64,000 nt of DNA. Source: Geothrix sp. GTDB taxonomy: Bacteria > Acidobacteriota > Holophagae > Holophagales > Holophagaceae. The stretch covers positions 126,867 to 190,866 of the forward strand of contig NZ_JAHRYQ010000002.1 in NCBI RefSeq assembly GCF_020622065.1, in the 5' to 3' direction. The position numbers and the translations under genes were made by a program. This document shows positions 51,611 to 59,964 of the stretch, piece by piece. The notes under the pieces are model-generated. The model worked only from the letters and a program-made list of their open reading frames with translations, searched no databases and was not told the DNA's origin. How positions within the stretch are numbered: position 1 is the first letter of the stretch; the number at the start of each line of letters is the position of its first letter.

Positions 51611-52342
51611 ATGAATCAGAACCATCCGCCCTTTCTGGTCGACTGGTCGAGCCGGAGCAAAATGCGCGGGCCCGGCGAGCAGTCTCTCGGCAAGCTCCTT
51701 CAAAGCCTTCGAGATCGCCTCGCTCCGGAGTCCCAAGGCGTATCACTGACTTATGTCGATGATCGCGGCATGAGAAAACTCAACCGCGAACACCGCGGAA
51801 AAAACATGACCACCGATGTGCTGAGCTTCCCCTCCAGCGTGGAGAAGGGCGCCTTCCCGCACCTTGGCGACATCGTCATCAGCCTGCCCACCGCCGAGAA
51901 AATGGCCAAGAAATTCGGAGTGAGCCGCCGCCGCGAGGTGGAGACGCTGGTGATCCACGGCTTCCTCCATCTCTGCGGCTACGATCACGAAAAAGATCAC
52001 GGCGAGATGATGGAGCTTCAAGCACAGCTCGAACGGGAACTCCTCGAAGTCGAGCCCCTGGCCATGAGCCTCAAGCGGGGCCGCAAGCCCGGCAGCAAGG
52101 TCAAGAAGCTCAAGGATGGCAGCCGCGTGGTGGTCACCGGTCGGGCCGCCGCGGCCCTGGTCCGCCGCGAACGGGTGAAGAAGGAGAAGAAGGTCAAGGT
52201 CCGCAAGACGGTCAAGCCCAAGGAGGTCGCGGCGAAGCGCGGACCCGGCCGACCCCGGAAGGAGGCCGTCGCCCCGCCTCCCGTGAAGCGGATGGTCCGC
52301 CGGCGGAAGGCGGCCCCGTCGCGCAGCGGCGTGATCTCGTAA
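51611..52342 (+). CDS. ybeY: Endoribonuclease YbeY with a basic AT-hook-like C-terminal extension
   Basis: A 243-aa protein. Residues 1-150 are YbeY, the metallo-RNase needed for 16S rRNA 3'-end maturation and ribosome quality control. The zinc site H-x3-H-x5-H is HGFLHLCGYDH (116, 120, 126), preceded by TTDVLSFP and LGDIVIS. Residues 151-243 are an extra Lys/Arg-rich tail with GPGRPRK (211-217), the core of an AT-hook, plus several KR-rich patches. YbeY proteins normally end near residue 155. ATG 51611 has AGGAG six nt upstream. Confidence 0.92.
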   Translation: MNQNHPPFLVDWSSRSKMRGPGEQSLGKLLQSLRDRLAPESQGVSLTYVDDRGMRKLNREHRGKNMTTDVLSFPSSVEKGAFPHLGDIVISLPTAEKMAKKFGVSRRREVETLVIHGFLHLCGYDHEKDHGEMMELQAQLERELLEVEPLAMSLKRGRKPGSKVKKLKDGSRVVVTGRAAAALVRRERVKKEKKVKVRKTVKPKEVAAKRGPGRPRKEAVAPPPVKRMVRRRKAAPSRSGVIS

Positions 52343-52360
52343 ATCGCGGAAAGCTCCGCA

Positions 52361-52389
52361 TGGAAAACGGGCCCGAAGGCCGATAAAAT
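52361..52389 (+). promoter_or_regulatory. Probable promoter of the gene at 52431
   Basis: TGGAAA (52361-52366), 17-nt spacer, TAAAAT (52384-52389), 41 nt before the start codon. Confidence 0.45.
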
Positions 52390-52430
52390 GGCCCTTTGGC
52401 CCGGCCACGGGCCGCGCCATCGGAGTCTTC

Positions 52431-53150
52431 GTGATCAATCTCCTGCTCGGCCTGGGCGCCGCCCTTGCCGTGATCCTGCTGTCCAGCCTGCTGAGCATCA
52501 AGCTCTGGATCAGTGTGCCCATCGGCATCCTCGCGGGCGCCGGTCTCTTCATCTGGCAGGGGCGCAAAGTCCAGCAGGAGCTTGAGAAGATCTTCACCCG
52601 CGCCGGTGAGCTGCTGAAGAAGCAGCAGTTCGAGAAGGCCATCGAGGTCATGAAGGAGGGTTACCGGTTCTCCTCCAAGCAGTTCCTGGTGAAGGGCAGC
52701 ATCGACGGCCAGATCGGCGTGGTGCAGTACCTCCGCAAGAAGAACGAGGAGGCCGAGCCGCTCCTGACCTCGGCCTCCATGCAGCACTACATCGCCAAGG
52801 CCATGCTGGGCATCCTCCAGTGGAAGCGCGGCGAAAAGAAGAAGGCCAAGGAGACCTTCAACCTGGCCCTCAAATCCGGCAAGAAGGAGAGCCTCCTGTA
52901 CGCCGTCTACGCCTACATGCTGGTGGAGATGGGCGAACGCGACCGGGCCATCGAGATCCTCAACCAGGGGCTCGGCATCTGCAAGGGCGACGAGCGCCTC
53001 ATCACCAACCGGAACCTGCTGCAGAACGGCAAGGCCCTCAAGATGAAGGTCTACGGCGAGCAGTGGTACCAGTTCCTCCTCGAGCGCCCCATGCTCCGGC
53101 AGGAGGCCCCGCCCTTCGCCCGGGTCTCGCGCCGGGCGCTGCGAGGTTGA
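52431..53150 (+). CDS. Membrane-anchored TPR-like protein of unknown function
   Basis: A 239-aa protein. Two hydrophobic segments lie in the first 45 residues (LLLGLGAALAVILLSSLL and ISVPIGILAGAGLFIW). The rest is helical with TPR-like pairs (GELLKKQQFEKAIEVMKEGY; YAYMLVEMGERDRAIEILNQ). It probably scaffolds other proteins on the cytoplasmic face. It starts at GTG with GGAG five nt upstream. The stop is followed by the inverted repeat CGGAATCG/CGATTCCG near 53160-53186, a weak terminator at best. Confidence 0.78.
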   Translation: MINLLLGLGAALAVILLSSLLSIKLWISVPIGILAGAGLFIWQGRKVQQELEKIFTRAGELLKKQQFEKAIEVMKEGYRFSSKQFLVKGSIDGQIGVVQYLRKKNEEAEPLLTSASMQHYIAKAMLGILQWKRGEKKKAKETFNLALKSGKKESLLYAVYAYMLVEMGERDRAIEILNQGLGICKGDERLITNRNLLQNGKALKMKVYGEQWYQFLLERPMLRQEAPPFARVSRRALRG

Positions 53151-53273
53151 GGCCTGCCCACGGAATCGCCTCCAGCGTCGATTCCGCAGCATTGAAACGA
53201 CTCTTTTAACTTTTCAGCAAACGCGAAGCGATTGCTGCACGGGACGACACGAACGACTGAAGGAGCACACCCC

Positions 53274-54005
53274 ATGTCAGGCCACAGCAAATGGTCCACC
53301 ATCAAGCACAAGAAAGGCGCCGCGGATGCCAAGCGGGGCAAGGTCTTCACGAAGATCCTCAAGGAGATCACCGTGGCCGCCCGCCTCGGCGGCGGCGATG
53401 TGGCCAGCAATCCGCGCCTCCGCCTGGCGGTGGATCAGGCCAAGGGCAGCAACATGCCCAAGGACAACTGGGAACGCGCCATCAAGAAGGGCACCGGCGA
53501 ACTCGAAGGCGTGACCTACGAGGAAGTGGTCTACGAGGCCTACGGTCCCGGCGGCGTGGCCATCATGGTCGAGGCCATGACCGACAACAAGAACCGCACC
53601 ACGCCCGAAGTCCGCAGCTACTTCACCAAGTTCGGCGGGGAACTGGGCGCCCAGGGCTCGGTGGCCTACCTGTTCAGCAAGCAGGGCCAGATCGTCGTCG
53701 AGCCCGAAGTTTCCGAAGACAAGATCATGGAAGTGGCCCTGGAGGCCGGCGCTGATGATGTGATCAACGAGGGGGAGGCCTGGGTCATCAAGACCAGCCC
53801 CGAGTCCTACCAGGCCGTCAAGGATGCCGTGGACGCCGCGAAGCTGCCCGTCATCGAGGCCAAGATCATCATGGACCCCAGCACCAGCACCGCCCTCGAG
53901 GGCTCCAAGCTCACCAGCTTCCTCAAGCTCGTGGATCTCCTGGAAGACAATGACGATGTGCAGAATGTGTGGCACAACGCCGACTACGAGGAACCCGAAG
54001 ACTGA
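53274..54005 (+). CDS. YebC/PmpR-family regulator
   Basis: A 243-aa protein of the conserved YebC/TACO1 family. The N-terminus [20 protein letters not shown] is diagnostic, followed by [19 protein letters not shown] and the typical acidic end. Family members act as transcription regulators or help ribosomes translate stalling Pro stretches; which applies here is not known. ATG 53274 has AGGAG eight nt upstream. A GC-rich terminator follows. Confidence 0.95.
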   Translation: MSGHSKWSTIKHKKGAADAKRGKVFTKILKEITVAARLGGGDVASNPRLRLAVDQAKGSNMPKDNWERAIKKGTGELEGVTYEEVVYEAYGPGGVAIMVEAMTDNKNRTTPEVRSYFTKFGGELGAQGSVAYLFSKQGQIVVEPEVSEDKIMEVALEAGADDVINEGEAWVIKTSPESYQAVKDAVDAAKLPVIEAKIIMDPSTSTALEGSKLTSFLKLVDLLEDNDDVQNVWHNADYEEPED

Positions 54006-54037
54006 GATACCGGCCACCCACCCTCCGGGTGAACGCT

Positions 54038-54063
54038 GAGCGGCCGGGTCCTCCCGGCCGCTC
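54038..54063 (+). terminator. Terminator after the YebC-family gene
   Basis: GAGCGGCCGGG / CCCGGCCGCTC, a perfect 11-bp stem with a 4-nt loop; the T-run is poor (GCGTCTCT). Confidence 0.55.
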
Positions 54064-54180
54064 GCGTCTCTGGCCGTACTAAGCCGCCGGTCAGTTCATC
54101 CGTTTGATTCCAGGAACCCGTCCTCATCTGGACCTGAACCGATGGCCGCGTCCCGAGGGACCCGTCGTCCTGGAGTAACC

Positions 54181-55839
54181 ATGTCCCTTCGAATCGCGCC
54201 TCTGGCCGTATTCGCCGCAGCCTCCGCCGTAACCTGCGCATGGGCCCAGTCCCCCCAGGCCCTGATCGCCGAAGCAGACCGGGATTATGCCGCGAAGCGG
54301 TACGCCCAGGCCGCCACGACCTACCTTCGGGTCTTTGAACTGGACCCGGCAGAGCCCAGCTTCGCCTACAACGCCGCCTGCTGCCAGGCGCTGCTGGGCC
54401 GGGCCGACGCGGCCTTCCAGAGCCTGGAGCGTGCCGTCGCGGCGGGCTTCGCCAATGCCGACGGCGCCGCCCGCGACACCGACCTCGCCCCTCTTCGCAC
54501 GGATGCGCGCTGGGACGGGCTCCTGGCGCGGATGCGCGACCGGGGCCTGCGGGAGCGCGCCTTCTGGGATTCCTCCGCCATGGCCACGGGCTACCGGGAA
54601 ACCCTCAGCGAAGACGAGCGCATCGCCGGGCTCTCCCGCTTCTGGTCGGAGGTGAAGTTCAACTTCGTGGATACGGACCGGCTGGATGCCCTCGACTGGG
54701 ACGGGCTCTACCTCCGCTACCTGCCGAAAGTCCGATCCACCACCAGCACCGCCGCCTACTACCGGCTCCTCGCCGGACTTTGCGCCCAGCTGAAGGACGG
54801 CCACACCAATGTCTACCCGGCCCCCGAGATCCGGGAGGCCCACAGCGCCCAGCCCCTCCTGCGCACCCGGCTTGTGGAAGGCCGCGTCCTGGTCACCCAG
54901 GTGGAGGATGCCGCCCTCAAGGCCCGGGGCGTCAAACCCGGGGTCGAGGTGGTCACCGTGGATGGACAACCGGTGAAGGCCTACGCGGAGAGCGCCCTCG
55001 CCCCCTTCCAGAGCGCGTCCACGCCTCAGGACCTGGAGACTCGGACTTACACCTACGCCTTCCTGGCGGGCCCCCTCGGGGAGACGCCGAAGGTGGGCTT
55101 CCGGGATGAATCGGGCCGTGCCTTCGAACTACCCGTGCCCCGGGTCGCCGGCGCCATCCGCCGCAAGGCGATGCCCTTGGAGCCGCCCTTCTCCTTCCGC
55201 ATGCTGCCTGGAGATGTGGCCCTCGTGACCCTCGGCACCTTCGGCACCAGCGAGGCGGCCGACCAGTTCATGGAGGCCTTCCCCGGGATCTCGAAGGCCA
55301 AGGCCCTGATCCTGGATGTGCGCGCCAACGGCGGCGGCAATTCCAGCGTGGGCTACCGGATCCTCGCCACCCTCGCGAAAGAGCCCTTCTTCGGCACCAC
55401 CTGGGCCACCCGCGACTACAAGCCGGCCTTCCGGGCCTGGGAACGACCCCGGCAGGTCTACCGCCAGAGCCCGAGCCCCATGCCGCCCGATGGGGCCCGG
55501 CATTTCCCCGGCCCCGTCGCAGTGCTCACCAGCCCGGCCACCTACTCCGCCGCCGAGGACTTCTCCGTGGCCTTCGTGGCCATGAAGCGCGGCCTCGTCA
55601 TTGGGGAACCCACCGGCGGGAGCACCGGTCAGCCTCTCTTCATCCGGCTACCGGGCGGAGGCAGTGCCCGGATCTGCACCAAGCGGGACACCTTCCCCGA
55701 CGGCAAACCCTTCGTCGGCGTGGGCGTCCAGCCCGACCGTCTGGTGCAACCCCGGGTGGAGGACTTCCGCCAGGGCCGCGACACGGTGCTGGAGGCAGCT
55801 CTGGGCGAGCTGACCCGGCAGGTCGGGGTGCGCCCCTGA
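54181..55839 (+). CDS. Exported S41-family peptidase with an N-terminal TPR-like region
   Basis: A 552-aa exported protein (signal peptide RIAPLAVFAAASAVTCAWAQ). Residues 25-110 resemble TPR repeats (YAQAATTYLRVFELDPAEPS). A PDZ-like stretch follows (EDAALKARGVKPGVEVVTVDG). The S41 catalytic domain contains ILDVRANGGGNSS and the nucleophile Ser in SPATYSAAEDFS. S41 enzymes include tail-specific proteases and the tricorn-core type. ATG 54181 has GGAG five nt upstream. It converges with the M14 gene, 10 nt away. Confidence 0.9.
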   Translation: MSLRIAPLAVFAAASAVTCAWAQSPQALIAEADRDYAAKRYAQAATTYLRVFELDPAEPSFAYNAACCQALLGRADAAFQSLERAVAAGFANADGAARDTDLAPLRTDARWDGLLARMRDRGLRERAFWDSSAMATGYRETLSEDERIAGLSRFWSEVKFNFVDTDRLDALDWDGLYLRYLPKVRSTTSTAAYYRLLAGLCAQLKDGHTNVYPAPEIREAHSAQPLLRTRLVEGRVLVTQVEDAALKARGVKPGVEVVTVDGQPVKAYAESALAPFQSASTPQDLETRTYTYAFLAGPLGETPKVGFRDESGRAFELPVPRVAGAIRRKAMPLEPPFSFRMLPGDVALVTLGTFGTSEAADQFMEAFPGISKAKALILDVRANGGGNSSVGYRILATLAKEPFFGTTWATRDYKPAFRAWERPRQVYRQSPSPMPPDGARHFPGPVAVLTSPATYSAAEDFSVAFVAMKRGLVIGEPTGGSTGQPLFIRLPGGGSARICTKRDTFPDGKPFVGVGVQPDRLVQPRVEDFRQGRDTVLEAALGELTRQVGVRP

Positions 55840-55849
55840 GGGGCCCCGC

Positions 55850-57505
55850 CTATTCCTGGGTGCGGGGCTCCGGCAGCTGGGTCGCGGCCGACGCCGGGGC
55901 CGGGGAAGCCGCGAGGCCGACGGCGAGGATGGGGAAGCGCGGTGGTTCGCCCCACATGCCGTTCCCGCGGATCAGGGCGCTGTGGAACAGGCCCCAGTAG
56001 GCCAGGCTGTCAGTGCTGCGCGGATCCAGCAGGTAGAAGGCCAGGCGGCCCAGAGGCTGATCCAGCGGGATGTAAAGGGCCCGGTCCAGGTCGGCGGGCG
56101 TCCAACCCTGTTGCAGCTTCTTCAGCACGGGTTCGGTCTTCCAGCTTCCCTGGAGTTCCAGCGTGAAGACCCCCTGGTAGGCCGAGGGAGACACCTTCCG
56201 GCCCGTTTCCTGAAAGTGGAGGACCGCCAGCCCTCCGGGTCGGGCATCCCCCTTCAGGACCTTCAGGCCGTGGGCCTGGAGCAGGGGCAGCACCGTGGGC
56301 GCGAAGGCCGGGTCCACCAGGTAGCCGGCGGGGGCCGTCACGAAGTCCTGGCCCTCGAAGCCCACGAAGCTGGGCAGCTCCAGGTGGGTGCGGCTCTTCT
56401 CACCCGTCAGGCGGCCCCTCTCGTCCCGGATGGGGTCCACCCAGTCGAAGGCGGCCCGTTCGACCAGCTTGAGCTTCGCGGAAAGGGGCAAGGTCACGGA
56501 GCCCTTCGCCCATGCGCCGGCCCAGCGCGTCTGGGCATCGCGGATCTGGGTACGGATCTCGCTCCGGTGCTCGGCCATCCAGCCCAGGCAGGCCAGCACG
56601 AAGCGTCGGGTGTCGGAGATGCGATCCGGCCAGCTGCGGTAGACATAGCTCTCCGACAACACCGCCAGGCGGTGGCGCAGGGCCGGGTAGTTCGTCAGCA
56701 GCCGGGGGTGGGCGTCGTAGGTCTCCCAGGCCGTGGGCGGTTTCTCCGGCGTGGGCCCATAAGGCACGAAGTTGCCGTAGTCGTAGGTGGGCATGCCTTC
56801 GGCTTTCAGCCGCTCGCGCACCTCCACCAGCAGCTTCCGGTTGAAGGCCAGCAGGGCCTCATCCGCGCCCAGGGTGCAGGCGGGTCCGTGGGTGAGGTGG
56901 AAGCCGTGGGTGCTGCCGTTGGTGGTGTGCAGGTCCAGCACGGCGGCGGGATCGAAGTCCTGCAGCATGGCCAGCAGCCAGCGCGTGTTGGGGGCGGCGG
57001 CCTTCATGAGGTCGCGGTTGAGGTCGAGCCCCAGCGCGCTCTCGCGCCGGCCCACGCCGCTTTCCGAGGGGTTGGGCTGCCAGGGGCGGATGGCGGGATC
57101 CAGGGCATCCGTGCCGTCGGCGTTGTAGGCGGGCATCACCACCAGGTCCAGGTTCCGCCGGAGGGCCGGGTGCTTCCCCTGGAGCAGCTCGCGGATGATC
57201 TGCTGGATGGCTTCCTTGCCCTCCACTTCACCCGCGTGGATGTTGGCGTTCACATAGACCCGCAGCGGATCCGGGCCCCTCCCCTTCAGGCGCCAGGCCA
57301 GCAGGGGCTTGCCGGTTTCCGTGGCGCGGGGCGCGCCCTTGGGCCGGTAGGGCTCCAGGCCGGGCGCCCGCTGGCACAGCTCCTCCATGAAGGCCCGCAC
57401 CTCGGCCACGGTGGAGGTGCGCTGGAGATGCGTGCGCTCCGGAACGGTCTCGGGCCACCCGGCGAGGAGGCCCGTCCCCGCCAGGGCCAACATCAGGTTT
57501 CGCAT
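55850..57505 (-). CDS. Exported M14-family zinc carboxypeptidase
   Basis: A 551-aa exported protein (signal peptide NLMLALAGTGLLAG). Zinc ligands HAGEVEGKE (H-x2-E) and the later His in LDLHTTNGS. Substrate-binding Asn-Arg in LDLNRDLMK. The catalytic Glu lies in VLSESYVYR. The C-terminal 170 residues form a second domain seen in larger bacterial M14 members. It follows a small membrane-protein gene by 3 nt, so the two are surely co-transcribed. Substrate unknown. Confidence 0.9.
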   Translation of the reverse strand: MRNLMLALAGTGLLAGWPETVPERTHLQRTSTVAEVRAFMEELCQRAPGLEPYRPKGAPRATETGKPLLAWRLKGRGPDPLRVYVNANIHAGEVEGKEAIQQIIRELLQGKHPALRRNLDLVVMPAYNADGTDALDPAIRPWQPNPSESGVGRRESALGLDLNRDLMKAAAPNTRWLLAMLQDFDPAAVLDLHTTNGSTHGFHLTHGPACTLGADEALLAFNRKLLVEVRERLKAEGMPTYDYGNFVPYGPTPEKPPTAWETYDAHPRLLTNYPALRHRLAVLSESYVYRSWPDRISDTRRFVLACLGWMAEHRSEIRTQIRDAQTRWAGAWAKGSVTLPLSAKLKLVERAAFDWVDPIRDERGRLTGEKSRTHLELPSFVGFEGQDFVTAPAGYLVDPAFAPTVLPLLQAHGLKVLKGDARPGGLAVLHFQETGRKVSPSAYQGVFTLELQGSWKTEPVLKKLQQGWTPADLDRALYIPLDQPLGRLAFYLLDPRSTDSLAYWGLFHSALIRGNGMWGEPPRFPILAVGLAASPAPASAATQLPEPRTQE

Positions 57506-57508
57506 GGC

Positions 57509-57979
57509 TCAGCGGGCGGTGAAGGTGGTGTCCGCGGTCACCGGCATCACGAGGCCGGACTGGGGCCGGCCACCGAAAAGCGCCTTGTTGTAGACCGTGA
57601 AGCTGGAAGCCAGGAACAGCACCAGGGCCAGCAGCGCGGAGCCGCGCTTCCCGGCGGCCAGGGCCTTGGGCGTCATCTCAGACAGGCCCACCAGCACGAA
57701 GACCAGCAGCAGCTTGATGTGGAAGTAATGGCCGTTCTTCAGGGGGTTCTGGCCGCCCTGCATCATCAGCACCAGCATGAGGATGCCTGCGATGAGCGCC
57801 AGCCGGAAGGACCAGGCCACCACCTTGGACCACACCGTGGCGGCCAGCCCGCGGAGGTCCTCACGGCCCTCCTCGAAGCCCGACAGGAGCAGGGCCACCA
57901 CGGCGGCGCCTCCGCCCACGGCGAGGGTCACGAAATGCAGCCAGCGGACAAGGTTCACGGCTTCGAGCTTGAGATTCAT
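57509..57979 (-). CDS. Small integral membrane protein, four segments
   Basis: A 156-aa protein with four hydrophobic helices (WLHFVTLAVGGGAAVVALLL, FRLALIAGILMLVLM, FHIKLLLVFVLVGLSEM, ALLALVLFLASSFTVY). His residues in helices one and three recall CopD/SirB-like or cytochrome-b-like membrane proteins, but no family can be assigned. It is the first gene of a two-gene operon with the M14 peptidase and diverges from the Gfo/Idh gene. Confidence 0.75.
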   Translation of the reverse strand: MNLKLEAVNLVRWLHFVTLAVGGGAAVVALLLSGFEEGREDLRGLAATVWSKVVAWSFRLALIAGILMLVLMMQGGQNPLKNGHYFHIKLLLVFVLVGLSEMTPKALAAGKRGSALLALVLFLASSFTVYNKALFGGRPQSGLVMPVTADTTFTAR

Positions 57980-58045
57980 GGTGGCCTCGTGAAGAAGAAC
58001 CCCAGGGTAGCAGCCCTGCTAGGCTCGATTGGTCAGGAGGAAGTC

Positions 58046-59011
58046 ATGGCCAAGCTGCGCGTCGCCGTCGTGGGTGTGGGTCACCTGGGTCAGCATCATG
58101 CCCGCATCGCGGCCTCCGCCCCGGAGGCCATCCTGACGGCGGTGGTGGATCCCGACCCGAGCCGCGGCCCGGAGATCGCCGCCAAGTTCAAGGCGCCCTG
58201 GGCCGCCTCCCTGGACCAGATCCTGGCCGAAGTGGACGCCGTGCAGATCGCCGCGCCCACCGGCTTCCACCACGCCCTCGGCCTGCAGGCGCTGAAGGCC
58301 GGCAAGCATGTGCTCATGGAGAAGCCCCTGGCCGCCACCCTCGAGGAAGGCGTGGCCCTGCTCAAGGCCCTGGCCGCGGCCCGCGCCGCGGCGCCCGGGA
58401 TCGTCGCCCAGGTGGGCCATCTGGAGCGCTTCAACCCGGCCGTCACGGCCCTCCGCGATCGCGGTTTCAGGCCCCGCTTCCTCGAAGCCGTGCGCGTCTC
58501 GCCCTTCCCGGCCCGAAGCCTGGAGGTCGATGTGGTCATGGATGTGATGATCCACGACCTGGACCTGCTGCGCGCCCTGGTGGGCCGGCCGGTGATCGAT
58601 GTGGAGGCCGTGGGTGTGCCCGTGCTGACGCCCTACGCCGACCTGGTGAATGCCCGCCTGAAGTTCGAGGGCGGCGCCTTCGCCACCGTCACCGCCAGCC
58701 GAGTCGCCCGGAAGAAGGAGCGCACCCTTCGCGCCTTCGGTGACAAGGAATACGCCAGCCTCGACTTCGCCGCCCAGAAGCTGGAGCTGCTGCGCCTCGT
58801 CATGGGCCCCGACGGCCCCGAGGTCCAGCCGGAAACCGCCGACATCGAGGAGGGCGAACCGCTCCGCCTGGAGATCGAAGCCTTCCACGCCGCCTGCCTT
58901 GGGCACAGCCAGGAGGGCGTCACCTGGGAAGAGGGCCAGGAAGCCATGCGCGTGGCGGACCAGGTTCAGAAGGCCGTGGCGAAGAGCTTGGCGGAGATGA
59001 GCCAGGCGTGA
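58046..59011 (+). CDS. Gfo/Idh/MocA-family oxidoreductase
   Basis: A 321-aa NAD(P)-dependent sugar dehydrogenase. The N-terminal Rossmann motif is VVGVGHLGQHHARI. The catalytic Lys is in HVLMEKPLA. VGHLERFNPAV is characteristic of the subgroup that includes UDP-GlcNAc 3-dehydrogenases (GnnA) of lipid-A amide sugar synthesis. That role is plausible in a diderm, but no gnnB or lpx gene is adjacent. GGAGG lies 6 nt before ATG 58046. Its stop overlaps the next start (GTGA). Confidence 0.88.
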   Translation: MAKLRVAVVGVGHLGQHHARIAASAPEAILTAVVDPDPSRGPEIAAKFKAPWAASLDQILAEVDAVQIAAPTGFHHALGLQALKAGKHVLMEKPLAATLEEGVALLKALAAARAAAPGIVAQVGHLERFNPAVTALRDRGFRPRFLEAVRVSPFPARSLEVDVVMDVMIHDLDLLRALVGRPVIDVEAVGVPVLTPYADLVNARLKFEGGAFATVTASRVARKKERTLRAFGDKEYASLDFAAQKLELLRLVMGPDGPEVQPETADIEEGEPLRLEIEAFHAACLGHSQEGVTWEEGQEAMRVADQVQKAVAKSLAEMSQA

Positions 59012-59964
59012 GCGGGTTCTACGACCTCGCCTCCCTCACCAAGCCCCTGGTGACGGCGCCGCTGGCCTTGGCCTTCCTGGACCTCGAAGCGGACCGGCGG
59101 TGGGCCCTCGGATTCCATGACCGCAAGTCGCCCCTCACGGTGCGCCAGCTGCTGTCGCACAGCTCGGGGCTCCCGCCCTGGCGGCCCTTCACGGGTGAAC
59201 CCGTGGCCGCGCAGTTGCGGCGGGAGGTCCCGGACCACCCGCTGCTGCGCTCTGCCACGCCGGGACCGGTCACCTACTCGGACCTGAACTACCGCCTGCT
59301 GGCTGAGCTGCTGGAGATGGAAACGGGTGTTCCGTTTCCGAAGCTCGGCTCGGCCTCGGGTCTCAGCCCCGCTCCCTGGGCCGTGCCGCCCGTGGTGATT
59401 CCCGATGCGGCTGATGCCGAGGCCTGGCGGCTGGCCACGGACCGGCCCCTTCCGGAGCGGGATCTCCGCCTGCCCCATGATGCCAACGCCCGGGCCGGCA
59501 TGCCGGGCCATGCCGGTTTCGGCACCACCGCCCCGCAGCTGCAAGCGGCCCTGGCCCGGTGGGTGGCCGCGGGCTGGCCCGGGCGCATGGCCGTGGATGC
59601 GGCTGTCGACGGGCCGCGAACCCGCTGGGGGCTGGGCCTCCAGGTAATGTTCTCCGGCGGTGGGTGGTTCGGACAGCTGCTGTCCAACCTCCCCCAGGGT
59701 TTCGGTCTCCGCGTCCTCGAGGATTCCACGGAAGCGCTCCCTCCTGCGGCCCCCCTTCAGGATCCCGATCCTGGCCCGCCTTCGGGCTGGTGGTTCCACC
59801 TCGGCTACACCGGCCCCGCCCTGTTCTACCGGCCCTCGGACCAGAGCTGCCTCGCCCTGCTTGTCCATCGGCAGGGCCCCGCGGGAGGCCTGCTGGAGGT
59901 GGAGGCGCTGCGGGCCCGGCGTTGGGCGGCCCTCGCGCGATTCGTGGGACAATGCGAGGGATGA
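59008..59964 (+). CDS. Beta-lactamase-fold serine hydrolase, short at the N-terminus
   Basis: A 318-aa protein of the class C beta-lactamase / esterase family. S-x-x-K is SLTK near residue 9, Y-x-N-like YSDLNY near 90, and the third motif is HLGYTG near 262. The nucleophile lies only about nine residues from the start, whereas family members usually have 40 or more before it. No signal peptide is present, so it should be cytoplasmic. It begins at a GTG overlapping the previous stop by 4 nt, and its own stop overlaps the next start (ATGA); all three genes are coupled. Confidence 0.82.
   Translation: MSGFYDLASLTKPLVTAPLALAFLDLEADRRWALGFHDRKSPLTVRQLLSHSSGLPPWRPFTGEPVAAQLRREVPDHPLLRSATPGPVTYSDLNYRLLAELLEMETGVPFPKLGSASGLSPAPWAVPPVVIPDAADAEAWRLATDRPLPERDLRLPHDANARAGMPGHAGFGTTAPQLQAALARWVAAGWPGRMAVDAAVDGPRTRWGLGLQVMFSGGGWFGQLLSNLPQGFGLRVLEDSTEALPPAAPLQDPDPGPPSGWWFHLGYTGPALFYRPSDQSCLALLVHRQGPAGGLLEVEALRARRWAALARFVGQCEG

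Noticed and set aside
54142-54180. Upstream in-frame start for the S41 peptidase gene
   Set aside because: It would place a basic stretch ahead of the signal peptide; ATG 54181 has a good ribosome site.
55982-58045. Open frame continuing upstream of the Gfo/Idh gene and across the M14 gene
   Set aside because: The conserved Rossmann start with GGAGG is at 58046; the upstream part is the antisense of the M14 peptidase.
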